64,000 nucleotides of DNA from Desertivirga brevis (GCF_017355835.1 NZ_JAFEWF010000003.1:310001-374000), one strand, 5' to 3'. Positions 26,345 through 35,448 are shown, numbered from the stretch's first letter. Numbers and translations are program-made. Notes: generated by a model from the sequence alone, not told the origin.

Positions 26345-27124
26345 ATGAGAAACGAAAGACCTACTATTTTGGTGGTTAATGATGATGGTATTGATGCGCC
26401 GGGAATACAAACCTTGCTTGAAGCAATGAAAGAGCTGGGGAATGTAGTGGTTGTTGCTCCTGATGGACCTCAGTCGGGAATGGGGCATGCTATCACCATT
26501 AGTCGTCCCCTGCGTTTGGATAAGGTCCATATTTATCCCGACGTAGAGATGTACAAAAGCTCGGGTACGCCAGCGGATTGTGTAAAACTTGCCGTGAATA
26601 AAGTTCTGCAGGGGAAAAAGCCTGACTTATGTGTCTCAGGGATAAATCACGGATTAAATCATTCCATCAACGTCATCTATTCTGGTACTATGTCTGCCGC
26701 TGTTGAGGGTGCTATCGAGAGTATTCCATCGATCGGCTTTTCCTATGATGACTTTACCTATGATGCTGACTTCAGTAAATGTGTACCTTATGTTAAAGCC
26801 ATTGCCAGGCAGGTTCTTGAGCATGGGTTGCCCCAGGGTACCTTATTAAACGTGAACTTTCCAAAAGTTAAAAATATCAAGGGTTTAAAAATCTGTCGTC
26901 AGGCAAATGCAAAATACGCAGAAGAATTTGATGAAAGACTAGATCCTCATAAACGGAACTACTACTGGCTTACGGGAGTTTTTCAGCACAACGACAAAGG
27001 TGAAGATACGGATGTTTGGGCTTTGGAAAACGGATATGCATCTGTAGTACCAGTACAATTCGATCTTACTGCGCATCATGCAATTCCTTATTTAAATAGC
27101 TGGGATATCAATGTTGAATCGTGA
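26345..27124 (+). CDS. surE: 5'/3'-nucleotidase SurE
   Basis: 259 residues. The metal-binding start ILVVNDDGIDAPGIQTL has the paired aspartates of the SurE family, and SGTPADCVKLA and SGINHGLNHSINVIYSGT form the rest of the active site. SurE dephosphorylates nucleoside monophosphates and is linked to stress survival. It heads a three-gene run in which each start overlaps the previous stop (surE, small membrane protein, lpxB). Confidence 0.95.
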   Translation: MRNERPTILVVNDDGIDAPGIQTLLEAMKELGNVVVVAPDGPQSGMGHAITISRPLRLDKVHIYPDVEMYKSSGTPADCVKLAVNKVLQGKKPDLCVSGINHGLNHSINVIYSGTMSAAVEGAIESIPSIGFSYDDFTYDADFSKCVPYVKAIARQVLEHGLPQGTLLNVNFPKVKNIKGLKICRQANAKYAEEFDERLDPHKRNYYWLTGVFQHNDKGEDTDVWALENGYASVVPVQFDLTAHHAIPYLNSWDINVES

Positions 27125-27371
27125 TAATGTTTGGTTAGGGACAGTATTGGGACTGATTCTACCAGGAATAGCATTCCTTGTAGTCGAAGTACTAAAGATG
27201 AACCTAAATGTTCTTAAAAAGGCAGATCTTCTGTATATAGGTTGTGTGGCCTTGAATCTTCTGATCGTGAAATATTACGCCAACAGGTATATGGAGTCTA
27301 CAGCAAGAGGGATCATAGGCTCCACCTTCATATGCGCGTTCATCTTCTTTTACTATAAGATGCAATCATGA
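27111..27371 (+). CDS. Small membrane protein between surE and lpxB
   Basis: 86 residues with about three hydrophobic segments (near 8-26, 38-52 and 66-84) and no signal peptide cleavage site. It overlaps the surE end by 14 bases and the lpxB start by 4 bases (ATGA), so it is translationally coupled to both and is very likely a real gene. I know of no function; the position suggests an inner-membrane role in lipid A synthesis or envelope stress, which is inference. Confidence 0.75.
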   Translation: MLNRDNVWLGTVLGLILPGIAFLVVEVLKMNLNVLKKADLLYIGCVALNLLIVKYYANRYMESTARGIIGSTFICAFIFFYYKMQS

Positions 27372-28477
27372 AGTATTACCTTATAGCAGGAGAAGCGTCG
27401 GGAGACCTTCACGGGGCTAATTTAATGCGTGCTTTAAAAGCAGAAGATAAGGCAGCTGAGTTCAGGTTTCTTGGCGGAGATCTTATGGTTGCGCAAGGCG
27501 GGGAAATTGTAAAGCATTACAGCGACATGTCATACATGGGCTTTGCAGAGGTAGTACTGAACCTTCGAACTATATTAAAGAACATGAAGCATGCGAAAGC
27601 AGATCTCTTAAGATTCAATCCAGATGCCTTAATTCTCATTGATTTTCCTGGGTTCAACCTTAAGATTGCCGAATTTGCTAAACAACATGGGATAAAGGTT
27701 TACTACTATATTTCGCCAAAAGTATGGGCTTGGAATCAAAAGCGCGTATTGAAAATCAAGAAAGTGGTAGACAAGCTTTTCTGCATTCTTCCCTTTGAAG
27801 TTGATTTCTACAGAAGTTGGGGCATGGAGGTGAATTATGTAGGAAACCCCTTACTTGATGCTATCGCTGCTTTTAACCCGAACGAGAGGTTCAGAAGCGA
27901 GCATGGATTGGATGGAAGAAAGTTGGTAGCGCTATTGCCAGGCAGTAGAAAGCAGGAGATTTACAAGATCCTTCCTGATATGCTGGAAACAGCTTCCCGT
28001 TTTCCTGATTATCAATTTGTAATAGCAGGGGCGCCCAGTTTTGATGTTGTGTTCTATTCTCAATTTATTAAGGGGAAGGATATACCAGTGGTTTTCAACA
28101 GCACTTACGATTTGTTATCAAATTCTGAGGCAGCTATAGTAACCTCAGGAACTGCAACGTTAGAAACAGCATTATTTCATATTCCAGAAGTTGTTGTTTA
28201 TAAAACAAGTGCTATTTCTGTTGCTATTGCCCGAATGGTGATCAAAATCCGTTTCATATCTCTCGTCAATTTAATTATGGATGAATTGATAGTAAAAGAG
28301 TTGATTCAGGAGGATTGTAATTCCGATAAAATAGGAGAGGAGTTGGAACGCCTTTTATCGGGCAGTTACCGTGAAAAGATGTTAAGGAATTATCAGGTGT
28401 TGTCGGAAAAGATGGGTTCGCCGGGAGCGTCCGAAAAAACCGCCAGGTTAATAGTAAAAAGCCTCGATGAAACTTAG
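27368..28477 (+). CDS. lpxB: Lipid-A-disaccharide synthase
   Basis: 369 residues. The N-terminal LIAGEASGDLHGANLMRAL signature and PGSRKQEIYKILPDML in the second half identify the GT19 family. LpxB joins UDP-2,3-diacylglucosamine and lipid X to form the lipid A disaccharide at the inner membrane. The conserved VKHYSDMSYMGFAEV and SPKVWAWNQKRV segments are present. The stop lies inside an intrinsic terminator that ends the surE-lpxB operon. Confidence 0.95.
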   Translation: MKYYLIAGEASGDLHGANLMRALKAEDKAAEFRFLGGDLMVAQGGEIVKHYSDMSYMGFAEVVLNLRTILKNMKHAKADLLRFNPDALILIDFPGFNLKIAEFAKQHGIKVYYYISPKVWAWNQKRVLKIKKVVDKLFCILPFEVDFYRSWGMEVNYVGNPLLDAIAAFNPNERFRSEHGLDGRKLVALLPGSRKQEIYKILPDMLETASRFPDYQFVIAGAPSFDVVFYSQFIKGKDIPVVFNSTYDLLSNSEAAIVTSGTATLETALFHIPEVVVYKTSAISVAIARMVIKIRFISLVNLIMDELIVKELIQEDCNSDKIGEELERLLSGSYREKMLRNYQVLSEKMGSPGASEKTARLIVKSLDET

Positions 28478-28493
28478 TTCACCGAGGCTTTTC
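28459..28493 (+). terminator. Terminator overlapping the end of lpxB
   Basis: AAGCCTCG (28459-28466) pairs with CGAGGCTT (28483-28490), followed by a short T-rich run. The stem includes the last codons of lpxB; an inner TGAA/TTCA pairing can lengthen it. Confidence 0.8.
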
Positions 28494-28595
28494 TTAATGA
28501 CTCCAGGTTGTAACAACAAAAATCAAACTTATCAACCTAACAAAAATAAATCAACCTATCTCACAAACAACCTAAACCTAACCCAAAGTCAAATA

Positions 28596-28706
28596 TTATT
28601 TCTGCAACCTGTTTCCGCTTTGATTTCTAACAGGAACCAGGGCAGGTGTTTTCTTTCTTAAACCATTCACAAAGTCAGAAACCAATTCTTTTAATCTTTC
28701 AAACAT
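28596..28706 (-). CDS. Possible small protein (36 aa)
   Basis: Minus-strand frame starting ATG at 28704-28706 and ending TAA at 28596-28598. It encodes a basic, amphipathic 36-residue peptide that begins MFERLKELVSDFVNG and ends in a Lys/Arg/Gln-rich tail. The first 15 residues can form an amphipathic helix. AAGGGG lies 5 bases before the ATG, a good ribosome-binding match. It is the only candidate gene in the 374-base gap 28478-28851, which is otherwise AT-rich. I do not recognise it; translation is unproven. Confidence 0.35.
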   Translation of the reverse strand: MFERLKELVSDFVNGLRKKTPALVPVRNQSGNRLQK

Positions 28707-28851
28707 ATTAACCCCTTTTCTTAGTAATTGTAAACTTAATTAATTACGAGCCGAATTCAAAAATATTGTTCACTGTCAGATATTTAATTGATTTCTAAAG
28801 GCCTATTTCCTTACTACGTTTGCAAGGTATAAAGGTTCGCTCAAAATAAAA

Positions 28852-30258
28852 CTATTGTTCGACCTCATCCCAGTTAAATGCAGGGTTTTCAGCAGCGGTT
28901 TTAGCGCTTTTCATAAGGGATTTCAACTCCTGAACTTTTGCATAATTTGTTGATGCAATATTGTTTGTTTCTCCGGTATCCTTATTTAAATCGTATAGTT
29001 CCAGTACCTCTGGTTTACCTTTGTCTTTAAAGCGGATCAACTTCCAGTTTCCTTGTCGTAGAGCTTCCTTATAACCCTTCTCCCCAAACTGCCAGTAGAG
29101 GTAATCATGTTGTTTTTGTGTTTTTCCTGATAATGCATTCACGAATGAAATACCATCAATATTAGTGGGAACAGAAGTAAAGGTTAATTGACCAATAGTT
29201 GGCATCATGTCCCAAAAGGCCCATGCATCTTCTCTGGTTTTCCCGGCAGGAACTCTTCCCGGAGCTCTAACGATAAGAGGCACCCGAATTCCACCTTCAT
29301 ACAAATCTCTTTTTACACCTTTCAACGGACCACTACTGTTGAAATAGGCAGGGTCTCCTCCACCTTCTTCATGCGGGCCGTTATCGCTGGTAAACATTAT
29401 ATAGGTATCATTTTCCAAACCCAGGTTCTTAACCTGTTTTACAATGCTTGCCACATCCTGATCCAGTCTGTACATCATTGCTGCAAAGGCAGCATGAGGC
29501 TGTAGCTGGGTACGGTAAGATGCTTTGTTCTGATAGAATGGCTTCTCCGGGGGATACTTGCTGCTGCCATCCAGGTTCTGAAACTTCTTCATCAAATGTT
29601 CAGGAACCTTAAGCTCGGCATGAGGCAGTGTTGTGGAAAGATAAAGGAAGAAGGGCTTATTTTTGTTCTCTTTTATAAATCCCAGTGCATGCTCAAGGAT
29701 CAAGTCGGGAACATATTTAGTAGAATCTATCGTCACTTTACTTAACTCTCTGTTCTTGACCTCAAAGAGGTGATCTGTAAAGTAGTGATGAGCATGTCTT
29801 TGTAGGAGATAGCCATAAAACGTGTCAAACCCTTTCAGATGAGGTGCTCCTGGTTCGTTTTCTAATCCAAGTCCCCATTTTCCAAACATGCCGGTTGCAT
29901 ATCCGTTATCTTGAAGGTGTTGAGCTAAAGTAGTATCCTGAGGGCGCAGTGATGCATTGGCATTTCCGCGAATATACGCGTGACCCATGTGCTTTCCTGT
30001 CATTAGAGCTGCTCTTGAAGGGGCACAAACAGTATTACCCGCATAGAATTGAGTGAACTTCGTACCTTCCTTTGCTAGCTGATCGATGTTAGGAGTTTCA
30101 ATTGGACTCTTTGCATTAAAAGAGGATAAATTCCCATAACCTAAGTCATCGGCAAGAATGAAAATTATGTTTGGCTTTCTTTGTTTAGAACTTTGTGCTT
30201 CTGCCTGTGTGATTGAAGCAGCAAGAACAAAAAGGCCTATAAGTTTTTTTAAGTGCAT
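28852..30258 (-). CDS. Exported sulfatase, arylsulfatase type
   Basis: 468 residues with a signal peptide (about 1-22). The sulfatase N-terminal motif has metal-binding D37-D38 in FILADDLGYGN. The maturation motif CAPSRAALMTG starts at Cys78, the residue converted to formylglycine. TSDNGPHEEGG supplies further metal ligands. It should hydrolyse sulfate esters of sugars or aromatic compounds in the periplasm. No maturase, SusC/SusD pair or glycosidase lies beside it, so the substrate cannot be inferred. It is a single-gene unit. Confidence 0.9.
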   Translation of the reverse strand: MHLKKLIGLFVLAASITQAEAQSSKQRKPNIIFILADDLGYGNLSSFNAKSPIETPNIDQLAKEGTKFTQFYAGNTVCAPSRAALMTGKHMGHAYIRGNANASLRPQDTTLAQHLQDNGYATGMFGKWGLGLENEPGAPHLKGFDTFYGYLLQRHAHHYFTDHLFEVKNRELSKVTIDSTKYVPDLILEHALGFIKENKNKPFFLYLSTTLPHAELKVPEHLMKKFQNLDGSSKYPPEKPFYQNKASYRTQLQPHAAFAAMMYRLDQDVASIVKQVKNLGLENDTYIMFTSDNGPHEEGGGDPAYFNSSGPLKGVKRDLYEGGIRVPLIVRAPGRVPAGKTREDAWAFWDMMPTIGQLTFTSVPTNIDGISFVNALSGKTQKQHDYLYWQFGEKGYKEALRQGNWKLIRFKDKGKPEVLELYDLNKDTGETNNIASTNYAKVQELKSLMKSAKTAAENPAFNWDEVEQ

Positions 30259-30289
30259 GGCTGAAAGGATACTCTATTGGTTTTGTAGG

Positions 30290-30297
30290 CAAACATA
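30290..30297 (-). promoter_or_regulatory. -7 promoter box of the sulfatase gene
   Basis: On the minus strand this reads TATGTTTG, a full match to TAnnTTTG, 31 bases upstream of the sulfatase ATG. No convincing TTG was found at the -33 position. Confidence 0.45.
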
Positions 30298-30364
30298 ACG
30301 CATTGTTTACTATTCTTTTAATAAATTTTAGTTTCTTCGCATCAATTTTACAATAATAGATAGA

Positions 30365-31021
30365 ATGAGAGCTTTCCTATTTGATTTAAACGGAACGATG
30401 ATAGATGACATGGATTTCCATACGGATGCATGGCATGAAGTATTGAATAACGATTTAGGAGCTAACCTTAGTCGCGAGGAGGTAAAGAAGCAGATGTACG
30501 GGAAAAATCACGAGTTGTTGGTCCGGGTGTTCGGAGACGAGAAGTTTACAGAGGAGGAGAAGGATAAGATATCCTTTGAAAAGGAGAAACGGTACCAGAG
30601 CCGATTTAAGCCTCATTTAAAATTGATTGATGGCTTATCCGAGTTTTTAGAGAAAGCGCATAGTCGGGGCATAAAAATGGCAATTGGTTCTGCAGCTATT
30701 ACCTCCAATGTCGATTTTGTTCTGGATGGCTTAAATATAAGAGAGTACTTTCCGGTGGTTATTAGTGCAGATAATGTTAGTGTGAGTAAGCCCGATCCGG
30801 AGACATTTTTAAAGGGGGCAGAGCAACTAGGAATGAAGCCGGAAGATTGTATTGTTTTTGAGGATAATCCAAATGGGGTAGAAGCCGCGAGGCGAGCCGG
30901 GATGAAATGTGTAGTTCTTACAACGATGCACGAGGAATACGAGTTTGAAGGTTTGGATAATATTCTGGTTTTCGTAGAAGATTACACCGACCCTTTCTTT
31001 GAGCAGTTTTTGAATAAGTAG
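30365..31021 (+). CDS. HAD-superfamily hydrolase, beta-phosphoglucomutase-like
   Basis: 218 residues. The HAD core is present: nucleophile Asp7 in DLNGT, a cap domain (about 15-90), GSAAIT (motif II), VSKPDPETFLKGAEQLG (motif III Lys) and FEDNPNGVEAARRAGM (motif IV). The second aspartate of the usual DxDGT motif, normally the general acid/base, is Asn9 here. The cap resembles beta-phosphoglucomutases and sugar phosphatases. Substrate unknown. It converges on araA, and the two genes share a long terminator hairpin. Confidence 0.85.
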   Translation: MRAFLFDLNGTMIDDMDFHTDAWHEVLNNDLGANLSREEVKKQMYGKNHELLVRVFGDEKFTEEEKDKISFEKEKRYQSRFKPHLKLIDGLSEFLEKAHSRGIKMAIGSAAITSNVDFVLDGLNIREYFPVVISADNVSVSKPDPETFLKGAEQLGMKPEDCIVFEDNPNGVEAARRAGMKCVVLTTMHEEYEFEGLDNILVFVEDYTDPFFEQFLNK

Positions 31022-31041
31022 CGATCTGGTTCTTATAATGT

Positions 31042-31095
31042 AATTAAAAAAGGAACGGCCGCTTCATTAGCGAAGCGGCCGTTCCTTTTTTAATT
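31042..31095. terminator. Long perfect bidirectional terminator hairpin
   Basis: Two 24-base arms (31042-31065 and 31072-31095) pair perfectly around the 6-base loop ATTAGC. The core is GGAACGGCCGCTTC, with A-run and T-run at the two ends. It separates the converging HAD gene and araA and should stop transcription from either side. Confidence 0.92.
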
Positions 31096-31102
31096 ATTAA
31101 GC

Positions 31103-32605
31103 TTAAGCTTTATTTATCTGATAATAAACATCGCTCCAGCGTAATTCATTTTTCAACGAATACAGGTCGGTGTTCTTTCCAATCTTCACCAATTCAATTC
31201 CTGCCATATCAGAGAAAGCTTCCATATGTTCAGAAGTCAGGTTCTGGCTATAACATGTATGGTGAGCTCCACCCGCTAAGATCCAGGCAGCACAACCAGT
31301 TTTCATATCTGGATATGGTTTCCAGAGTACGCGTGCTACAGGAAGTTTTGGAAGATCGTGTTGTGGCGCTACTGCTTCAACTTCGTTTACGATTAAACGG
31401 AAACGATTACCCATATCAACGAGAGACGCATTTATGGCAGGACCAGCAGCTACGTTAAATACTAAACGTACCGGATCTTCTTTACCTCCGATTCCTAAAG
31501 GATGGATTTCGCATTTCGCCTGGCCATCAGCAATAGATTCACAGATCTCGAGCATGTGAGAACCCAAAACAAGAGGATTAGATGGATCGAAGTGGTAAGT
31601 GTAATCTTCCATGAATGCATTTCCACCCGCAAGGCCGCTACCCATAACTTTCATTGCGCGAACTAAAGCAGCTGTCTTCCAGTCACCTTCTCCTGCAAAT
31701 CCATAACCCTGGTTCATTAGACGCTGGGCCGCGATACCTGGTAATTGTTTCATTCCATGAAGATCCTCGAACGTATCAGAGAAACCTTTATAATTGCCTG
31801 CTTCTAAAAATGCTTTTAAACCTAATTCGATTTTAGCTGCATCTCTTAAAGAAGAATATCTGGAGCCTCCTTTACGAAGAACATCAACAACAGCATAACG
31901 GGCTTCGTATTCTGCAGTTAACGCATCAACTTCAGCATCGCTGATCTGATTGATCACTGCTACCAGGTCGCCAATACCGTGTGTGTTTACAGAGAAACCA
32001 AATTTTAATTCAGCTTCTACCTTATCTCCGTCTGTAACAGCAACGTAGCGCATATTGTCGCCAAAGCGAACGAACCTCGCACCTTGCCAGTCGTTCCAGC
32101 CAGCAGCAGCACGCGCCCAGCCGTTCAGTTGATCCAAAACTTCAGGATCTTGCCAATGTCCAACAATAACCTTACGGTTAATCTTCATTCTTGACATCAT
32201 GAAGCCAGTCTCTCTGTCGCCGTGAGCACTTTGATTAAGGTTCATGAAATCCATGTCAATAGTTGCCCATGGAATATCGCGATTGAATTGAGTATGTAAG
32301 TGTGCAATTGGTTTTTGAAGAGTTCTCAAACCAGTGATCCACATTTTAGCAGGAGAGAAAGTGTGCATCCAGGTAATAATTCCGATTACATTTGGAGCCA
32401 CATTAGCTTCCTGGCAAATAGCATAAATTTCTTCAGTGCTCTTTACCGTTGGCTTGAAAACAACGCGAACTGGAATTTCAGAAGCATTATTTAAAAAAGC
32501 TGCAATTTCCTCAGAATGAGCCGCAACTTGTTTTAAGGTTTCTTCTCCGTACAAGTCCTGGCTTCCGGTTACAAACCAAACTTCAAATTTTTTAAGGTCA
32601 GTCAT
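31103..32605 (-). CDS. araA: L-arabinose isomerase
   Basis: 500 residues, the standard length of the family. AraA converts L-arabinose to L-ribulose. The N-terminal [19 protein letters not shown], the central EDYTYHF and the C-terminal [13 protein letters not shown] with its metal/catalytic His are all family landmarks. It is the last gene of araB-araD-araA. A 7-base tandem repeat begins 8 bases upstream of its ATG, inside the 182-base gap after araD, which could affect how its message is translated. Confidence 0.97.
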   Translation of the reverse strand: MTDLKKFEVWFVTGSQDLYGEETLKQVAAHSEEIAAFLNNASEIPVRVVFKPTVKSTEEIYAICQEANVAPNVIGIITWMHTFSPAKMWITGLRTLQKPIAHLHTQFNRDIPWATIDMDFMNLNQSAHGDRETGFMMSRMKINRKVIVGHWQDPEVLDQLNGWARAAAGWNDWQGARFVRFGDNMRYVAVTDGDKVEAELKFGFSVNTHGIGDLVAVINQISDAEVDALTAEYEARYAVVDVLRKGGSRYSSLRDAAKIELGLKAFLEAGNYKGFSDTFEDLHGMKQLPGIAAQRLMNQGYGFAGEGDWKTAALVRAMKVMGSGLAGGNAFMEDYTYHFDPSNPLVLGSHMLEICESIADGQAKCEIHPLGIGGKEDPVRLVFNVAAGPAINASLVDMGNRFRLIVNEVEAVAPQHDLPKLPVARVLWKPYPDMKTGCAAWILAGGAHHTCYSQNLTSEHMEAFSDMAGIELVKIGKNTDLYSLKNELRWSDVYYQINKA

Positions 32606-32612
32606 TTTTTTA

Positions 32613-32657
32613 TTTACGATTTACGATTTACGATTTACGATTTACGATTTACGATTT
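32613..32657. repeat. Six tandem copies of TTTACGA before araA
   Basis: The 7-base unit TTTACGA occurs six times without error, plus a partial TTT. It lies immediately upstream of the araA start codon (ATG at 32603-32605), in the 5' leader of that cistron. The copy number of such short repeats often changes by slippage. It lies outside any reading frame. Confidence 0.95.
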
Positions 32658-32787
32658 GTTCTGTCTATAGCTTTTGACGGTTTGCAATCTTACTCTCCTA
32701 AATATTGAATGCCCCTAATGAAATTCATTGTGGGCATTCAATATTTTGAGGGTCTGAAAGTATCGAACCTAAATTATACTGATACGT

Positions 32788-33486
32788 TTATTGGCCGTAG
32801 TATGAATTTGGTCCGTGTTTCCTTTCAAAGTGTTTTTTTATCAAGGAGTCTTTGAGTCTTGGTGCTTGAGGATTTATCTGCTCAGTCAACAAAGCCATTT
32901 TCGCTACAGTTTCAAGTACAGCACTATTGTATACTGCTTTATCTGCTGTCTTTCCCCACGTGAATGGCGCGTGGTTACCTACTAGGATCATTTCCACTTC
33001 TTCGTAGCTCAAGCCTTTGTCTTTGAAGCAGTTCATGATTTGGAAGCCTGTCTGGTACTCATAGTCTCCGAGGATCATGTCATCACTCATAGGAGGCGCA
33101 CAAGGGATATCTGCAGTTAAATGGTCAGCATGAGTAGTACCGTAATTAGGAATGTCGCGTTGGCTTTGAGCCCAGGCAGTCCCATAAACAGAATGAGTAT
33201 GAACTATTCCTCCAATCTTTTCCCAATGCTTGTATAGAACTGCATGGGTTAAGGTATCTGAAGATGGTCGAAGATTACCCTCAACGGTTTTCCCTTCAAA
33301 ATCTACGATTACCATTTTCTCTGGTGAAAGGTCCTCATAGGGAACTCCACTTGGTTTAATTGCAAAAACACCTAAATCACGATCAACAGCACTTACGTTT
33401 CCGAAAGTAAAAAGTACCAAACCCAGCTTAGGTAATTGCATATTGGCTTTGTAAGCCTCTTCTTGAATATGTTGATATTTAGACAT
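32788..33486 (-). CDS. araD: L-ribulose-5-phosphate 4-epimerase
   Basis: 232 residues, normal length. This class II aldolase-fold epimerase converts L-ribulose-5-P to D-xylulose-5-P. The zinc-binding HTH pair in GGIVHTHSVYGTAWAQ, the downstream THADHLTADIP and VGNHAPFTWG with the third His are visible, as is the phosphate-binding FTFGNVSAVDRD near the N-terminus. It is the middle gene of the arabinose operon, 83 bases after araB across a hairpin-forming spacer. Confidence 0.96.
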   Translation of the reverse strand: MSKYQHIQEEAYKANMQLPKLGLVLFTFGNVSAVDRDLGVFAIKPSGVPYEDLSPEKMVIVDFEGKTVEGNLRPSSDTLTHAVLYKHWEKIGGIVHTHSVYGTAWAQSQRDIPNYGTTHADHLTADIPCAPPMSDDMILGDYEYQTGFQIMNCFKDKGLSYEEVEMILVGNHAPFTWGKTADKAVYNSAVLETVAKMALLTEQINPQAPRLKDSLIKKHFERKHGPNSYYGQ

Positions 33487-33523
33487 GAATTTATTTTATT
33501 GAGTTGTTCGTTGTTAGAAATTT

Positions 33524-33555
33524 AACTGACAGCTTTGAGCTTTGAGCTGTCAGTT
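33524..33555 (-). repeat. Intercistronic hairpin between araB and araD
   Basis: AACTGACAGCT (33524-33534) and AGCTGTCAGTT (33545-33555) form a perfect 11-base-pair stem around a 10-base loop. AGCTTTG is repeated twice across the left arm and loop. No T-run follows on the minus strand, so it is not a classic terminator; it may stabilise or cleave the araB-araD message. Confidence 0.6.
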
Positions 33556-33569
33556 GAGCTCATCGCTAC

Positions 33570-35264
33570 TTAAGCTGTTTCCAGTGATTCAGAAGCAATA
33601 AAGTTCTCTACCAACGCCCCTGCCTCAGAGTATTTCTGATACCGCTTAGCGTAAATTGCAACAGCCTCAGGATTTGGGTAATACTCGGCATCAAAGCCCT
33701 GACCCATAACTTTCATTGCATCTTCAACTTTTGGATATATTCCAGCCGCTGTCGCAGCGAACATTGCCGCTCCAATTGCGCATGTCTGTTCTGATTTATG
33801 GATCTTAATTGGCATATTTAATACATCCGCCATCATTTGCATGATAAATGGAGATTTTTTAGCAACACCGCCCAATCCGATCAAGCCTTTTACCGGAACA
33901 CCTTGATCGATAAAACGGTCTACAATCTTTTTGGCGCCAAAACATGTTGATTCAACCAATGCCCGGAAGATTCTCACAGCATCACTTCCCAGATCTAAGC
34001 CAAGGAAGGCGCCTTTAAGTAATTGATTAGCATCTGGAGTCCTCCTTCCATTTAACCACTCAATAGCTAGCTCGCCGCCTTCTTCAAGTGGTAATTCTGA
34101 AGCACGTTTGCTTAATTCAGGAATGATCCGTCCTTCAACTTCTTCAATTAGCCTCTGGGCAGTTGCCTCATCTACTATTTGAGTTTGCGAAAGCAGGTTT
34201 TTAACTGGCCAGGCAAGTACATTTTTCAACCATGCATAGGCGTCTCCAAATGCCGACTGCCCGGCTTCCATACCAATCATGCCTGGGATGATCGAACCAT
34301 TCACTTGCCCGCAGATACCGTTAACTAAAGTGTCCTTTACCTCATCAACAGGAGCAACCAGCATATCACATGTAGATGTTCCCATAACCTTGCTAAGGTA
34401 GTACGGCTCAATTTGACCACCTACAGCTCCCATGTGAGCATCAAATGCTCCGATGCCGATAACTACGTCAGTAGAAAGACCCAGTTTTGCGGCCCAGTCA
34501 GAAGATAGTGTGCCTGCTCTTTCCGCAGAAGTATATGTTTTGTTAGATAATTTTGCTGTGAAGCCAGTTAGAAGCGGGTCTAGTGAAGCAAAGAATTCTT
34601 CAGGAGGTAAGCCTCCAAATTCTTCAGCCCACAGAGATTTGTGACCTGCAGAACAAACGCCACGTTTAATCTCAGCGGCATCCGATCCTCCTGTAAGAAG
34701 GAACGGGATCCAGTCACAGTGCTCAACGAAAGAATGGATAGCATTTCGCACTTTCTCGTCCTCTCTCAGCACGTGAAGTAATTTTGCCCAGAACCATTCG
34801 GATGAATAAATCCCACCTACAAACTGTAGATAGTTAACTGGGAATTTTTCTGCGTGTTCATTTATCTCGGAAGCTTCTTTAACCGAAGTGTGATCTTTCC
34901 AAAGAACAAACATTGCATTTGGATTGTCTTTGAACTCTGGAAGAAGTGCCAATGGCGTTCCTGTTTTGTCGACAGCAACCGGGGTTGAGCCAGTAGTATC
35001 TATAGAAATAGCCTTCACGTTAGCAGCTACTTCTTTTCCTGCTTTTTGCAGGGTTTCTTTTATAGTGGTTTCAAGGCCTTCTACATAATCGAGAGGATGC
35101 TGACGGAACTGACTGTCCACTGCGTTGCAAAACAAACCTTGCTTCCACCTGGGATAGTAGAAAACAGATGCTGCAACTTCTTCTCCTGTTAGGGCATTTA
35201 CAATAACCGAGCGTACGGAATCTGTTCCGTAATCTACTCCAATAACAAAACTCTGCTGGCTCAT
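33570..35264 (-). CDS. araB: Ribulokinase
   Basis: 564 residues, usual length for AraB of the FGGY kinase family. It phosphorylates L-ribulose at the expense of ATP. The N-terminal phosphate loop VIGVDYGTDSVRSVIVNA, the DTTGSTPVAVD segment and GLGGVAKKSPFIMQMMADVL in the C-terminal domain are diagnostic. It is the first structural gene of the operon; a promoter with an inverted repeat lies 40-70 bases upstream of the ATG. Confidence 0.97.
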   Translation of the reverse strand: MSQQSFVIGVDYGTDSVRSVIVNALTGEEVAASVFYYPRWKQGLFCNAVDSQFRQHPLDYVEGLETTIKETLQKAGKEVAANVKAISIDTTGSTPVAVDKTGTPLALLPEFKDNPNAMFVLWKDHTSVKEASEINEHAEKFPVNYLQFVGGIYSSEWFWAKLLHVLREDEKVRNAIHSFVEHCDWIPFLLTGGSDAAEIKRGVCSAGHKSLWAEEFGGLPPEEFFASLDPLLTGFTAKLSNKTYTSAERAGTLSSDWAAKLGLSTDVVIGIGAFDAHMGAVGGQIEPYYLSKVMGTSTCDMLVAPVDEVKDTLVNGICGQVNGSIIPGMIGMEAGQSAFGDAYAWLKNVLAWPVKNLLSQTQIVDEATAQRLIEEVEGRIIPELSKRASELPLEEGGELAIEWLNGRRTPDANQLLKGAFLGLDLGSDAVRIFRALVESTCFGAKKIVDRFIDQGVPVKGLIGLGGVAKKSPFIMQMMADVLNMPIKIHKSEQTCAIGAAMFAATAAGIYPKVEDAMKVMGQGFDAEYYPNPEAVAIYAKRYQKYSEAGALVENFIASESLETA

Positions 35265-35301
35265 AATTCGTTAATTCGTGTCTAATTAACACTTATTTTT
35301 T

Positions 35302-35334
35302 CAAAAATAAAAAACGTTTGTAAAACAAAGGCAA
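35302..35334 (-). promoter_or_regulatory. araB promoter with embedded candidate AraR operator
   Basis: On the minus strand a TTG (35332-35334) is followed after 22 bases by TATTTTTG (35302-35309), fitting the TTG / TAnnTTTG pattern. Between the two boxes lies TTTGT-AAA-ACAAA (35317-35329), an inverted repeat with 5-base arms. A similar TTGTnnnACAA element stands before araR. Operator function is inferred from position and recurrence. Confidence 0.5.
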
Positions 35335-35448
35335 AAATTAAAATTTTCTTAAAGGTCTAAATTGCTTACACACTTTCCTAATTGTTTTTGCACGGGCAGG
35401 GAAATGTGTAATGTTCCATTAGAAGGCTGTAGGCATTTAAAAGGTTTC

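Noticed and set aside
28467..28661. 64-codon plus-strand frame after lpxB
   Set aside because: It starts inside the lpxB terminator stem and encodes an Asn/Thr/Lys/Gln-rich string from AT-rich sequence.
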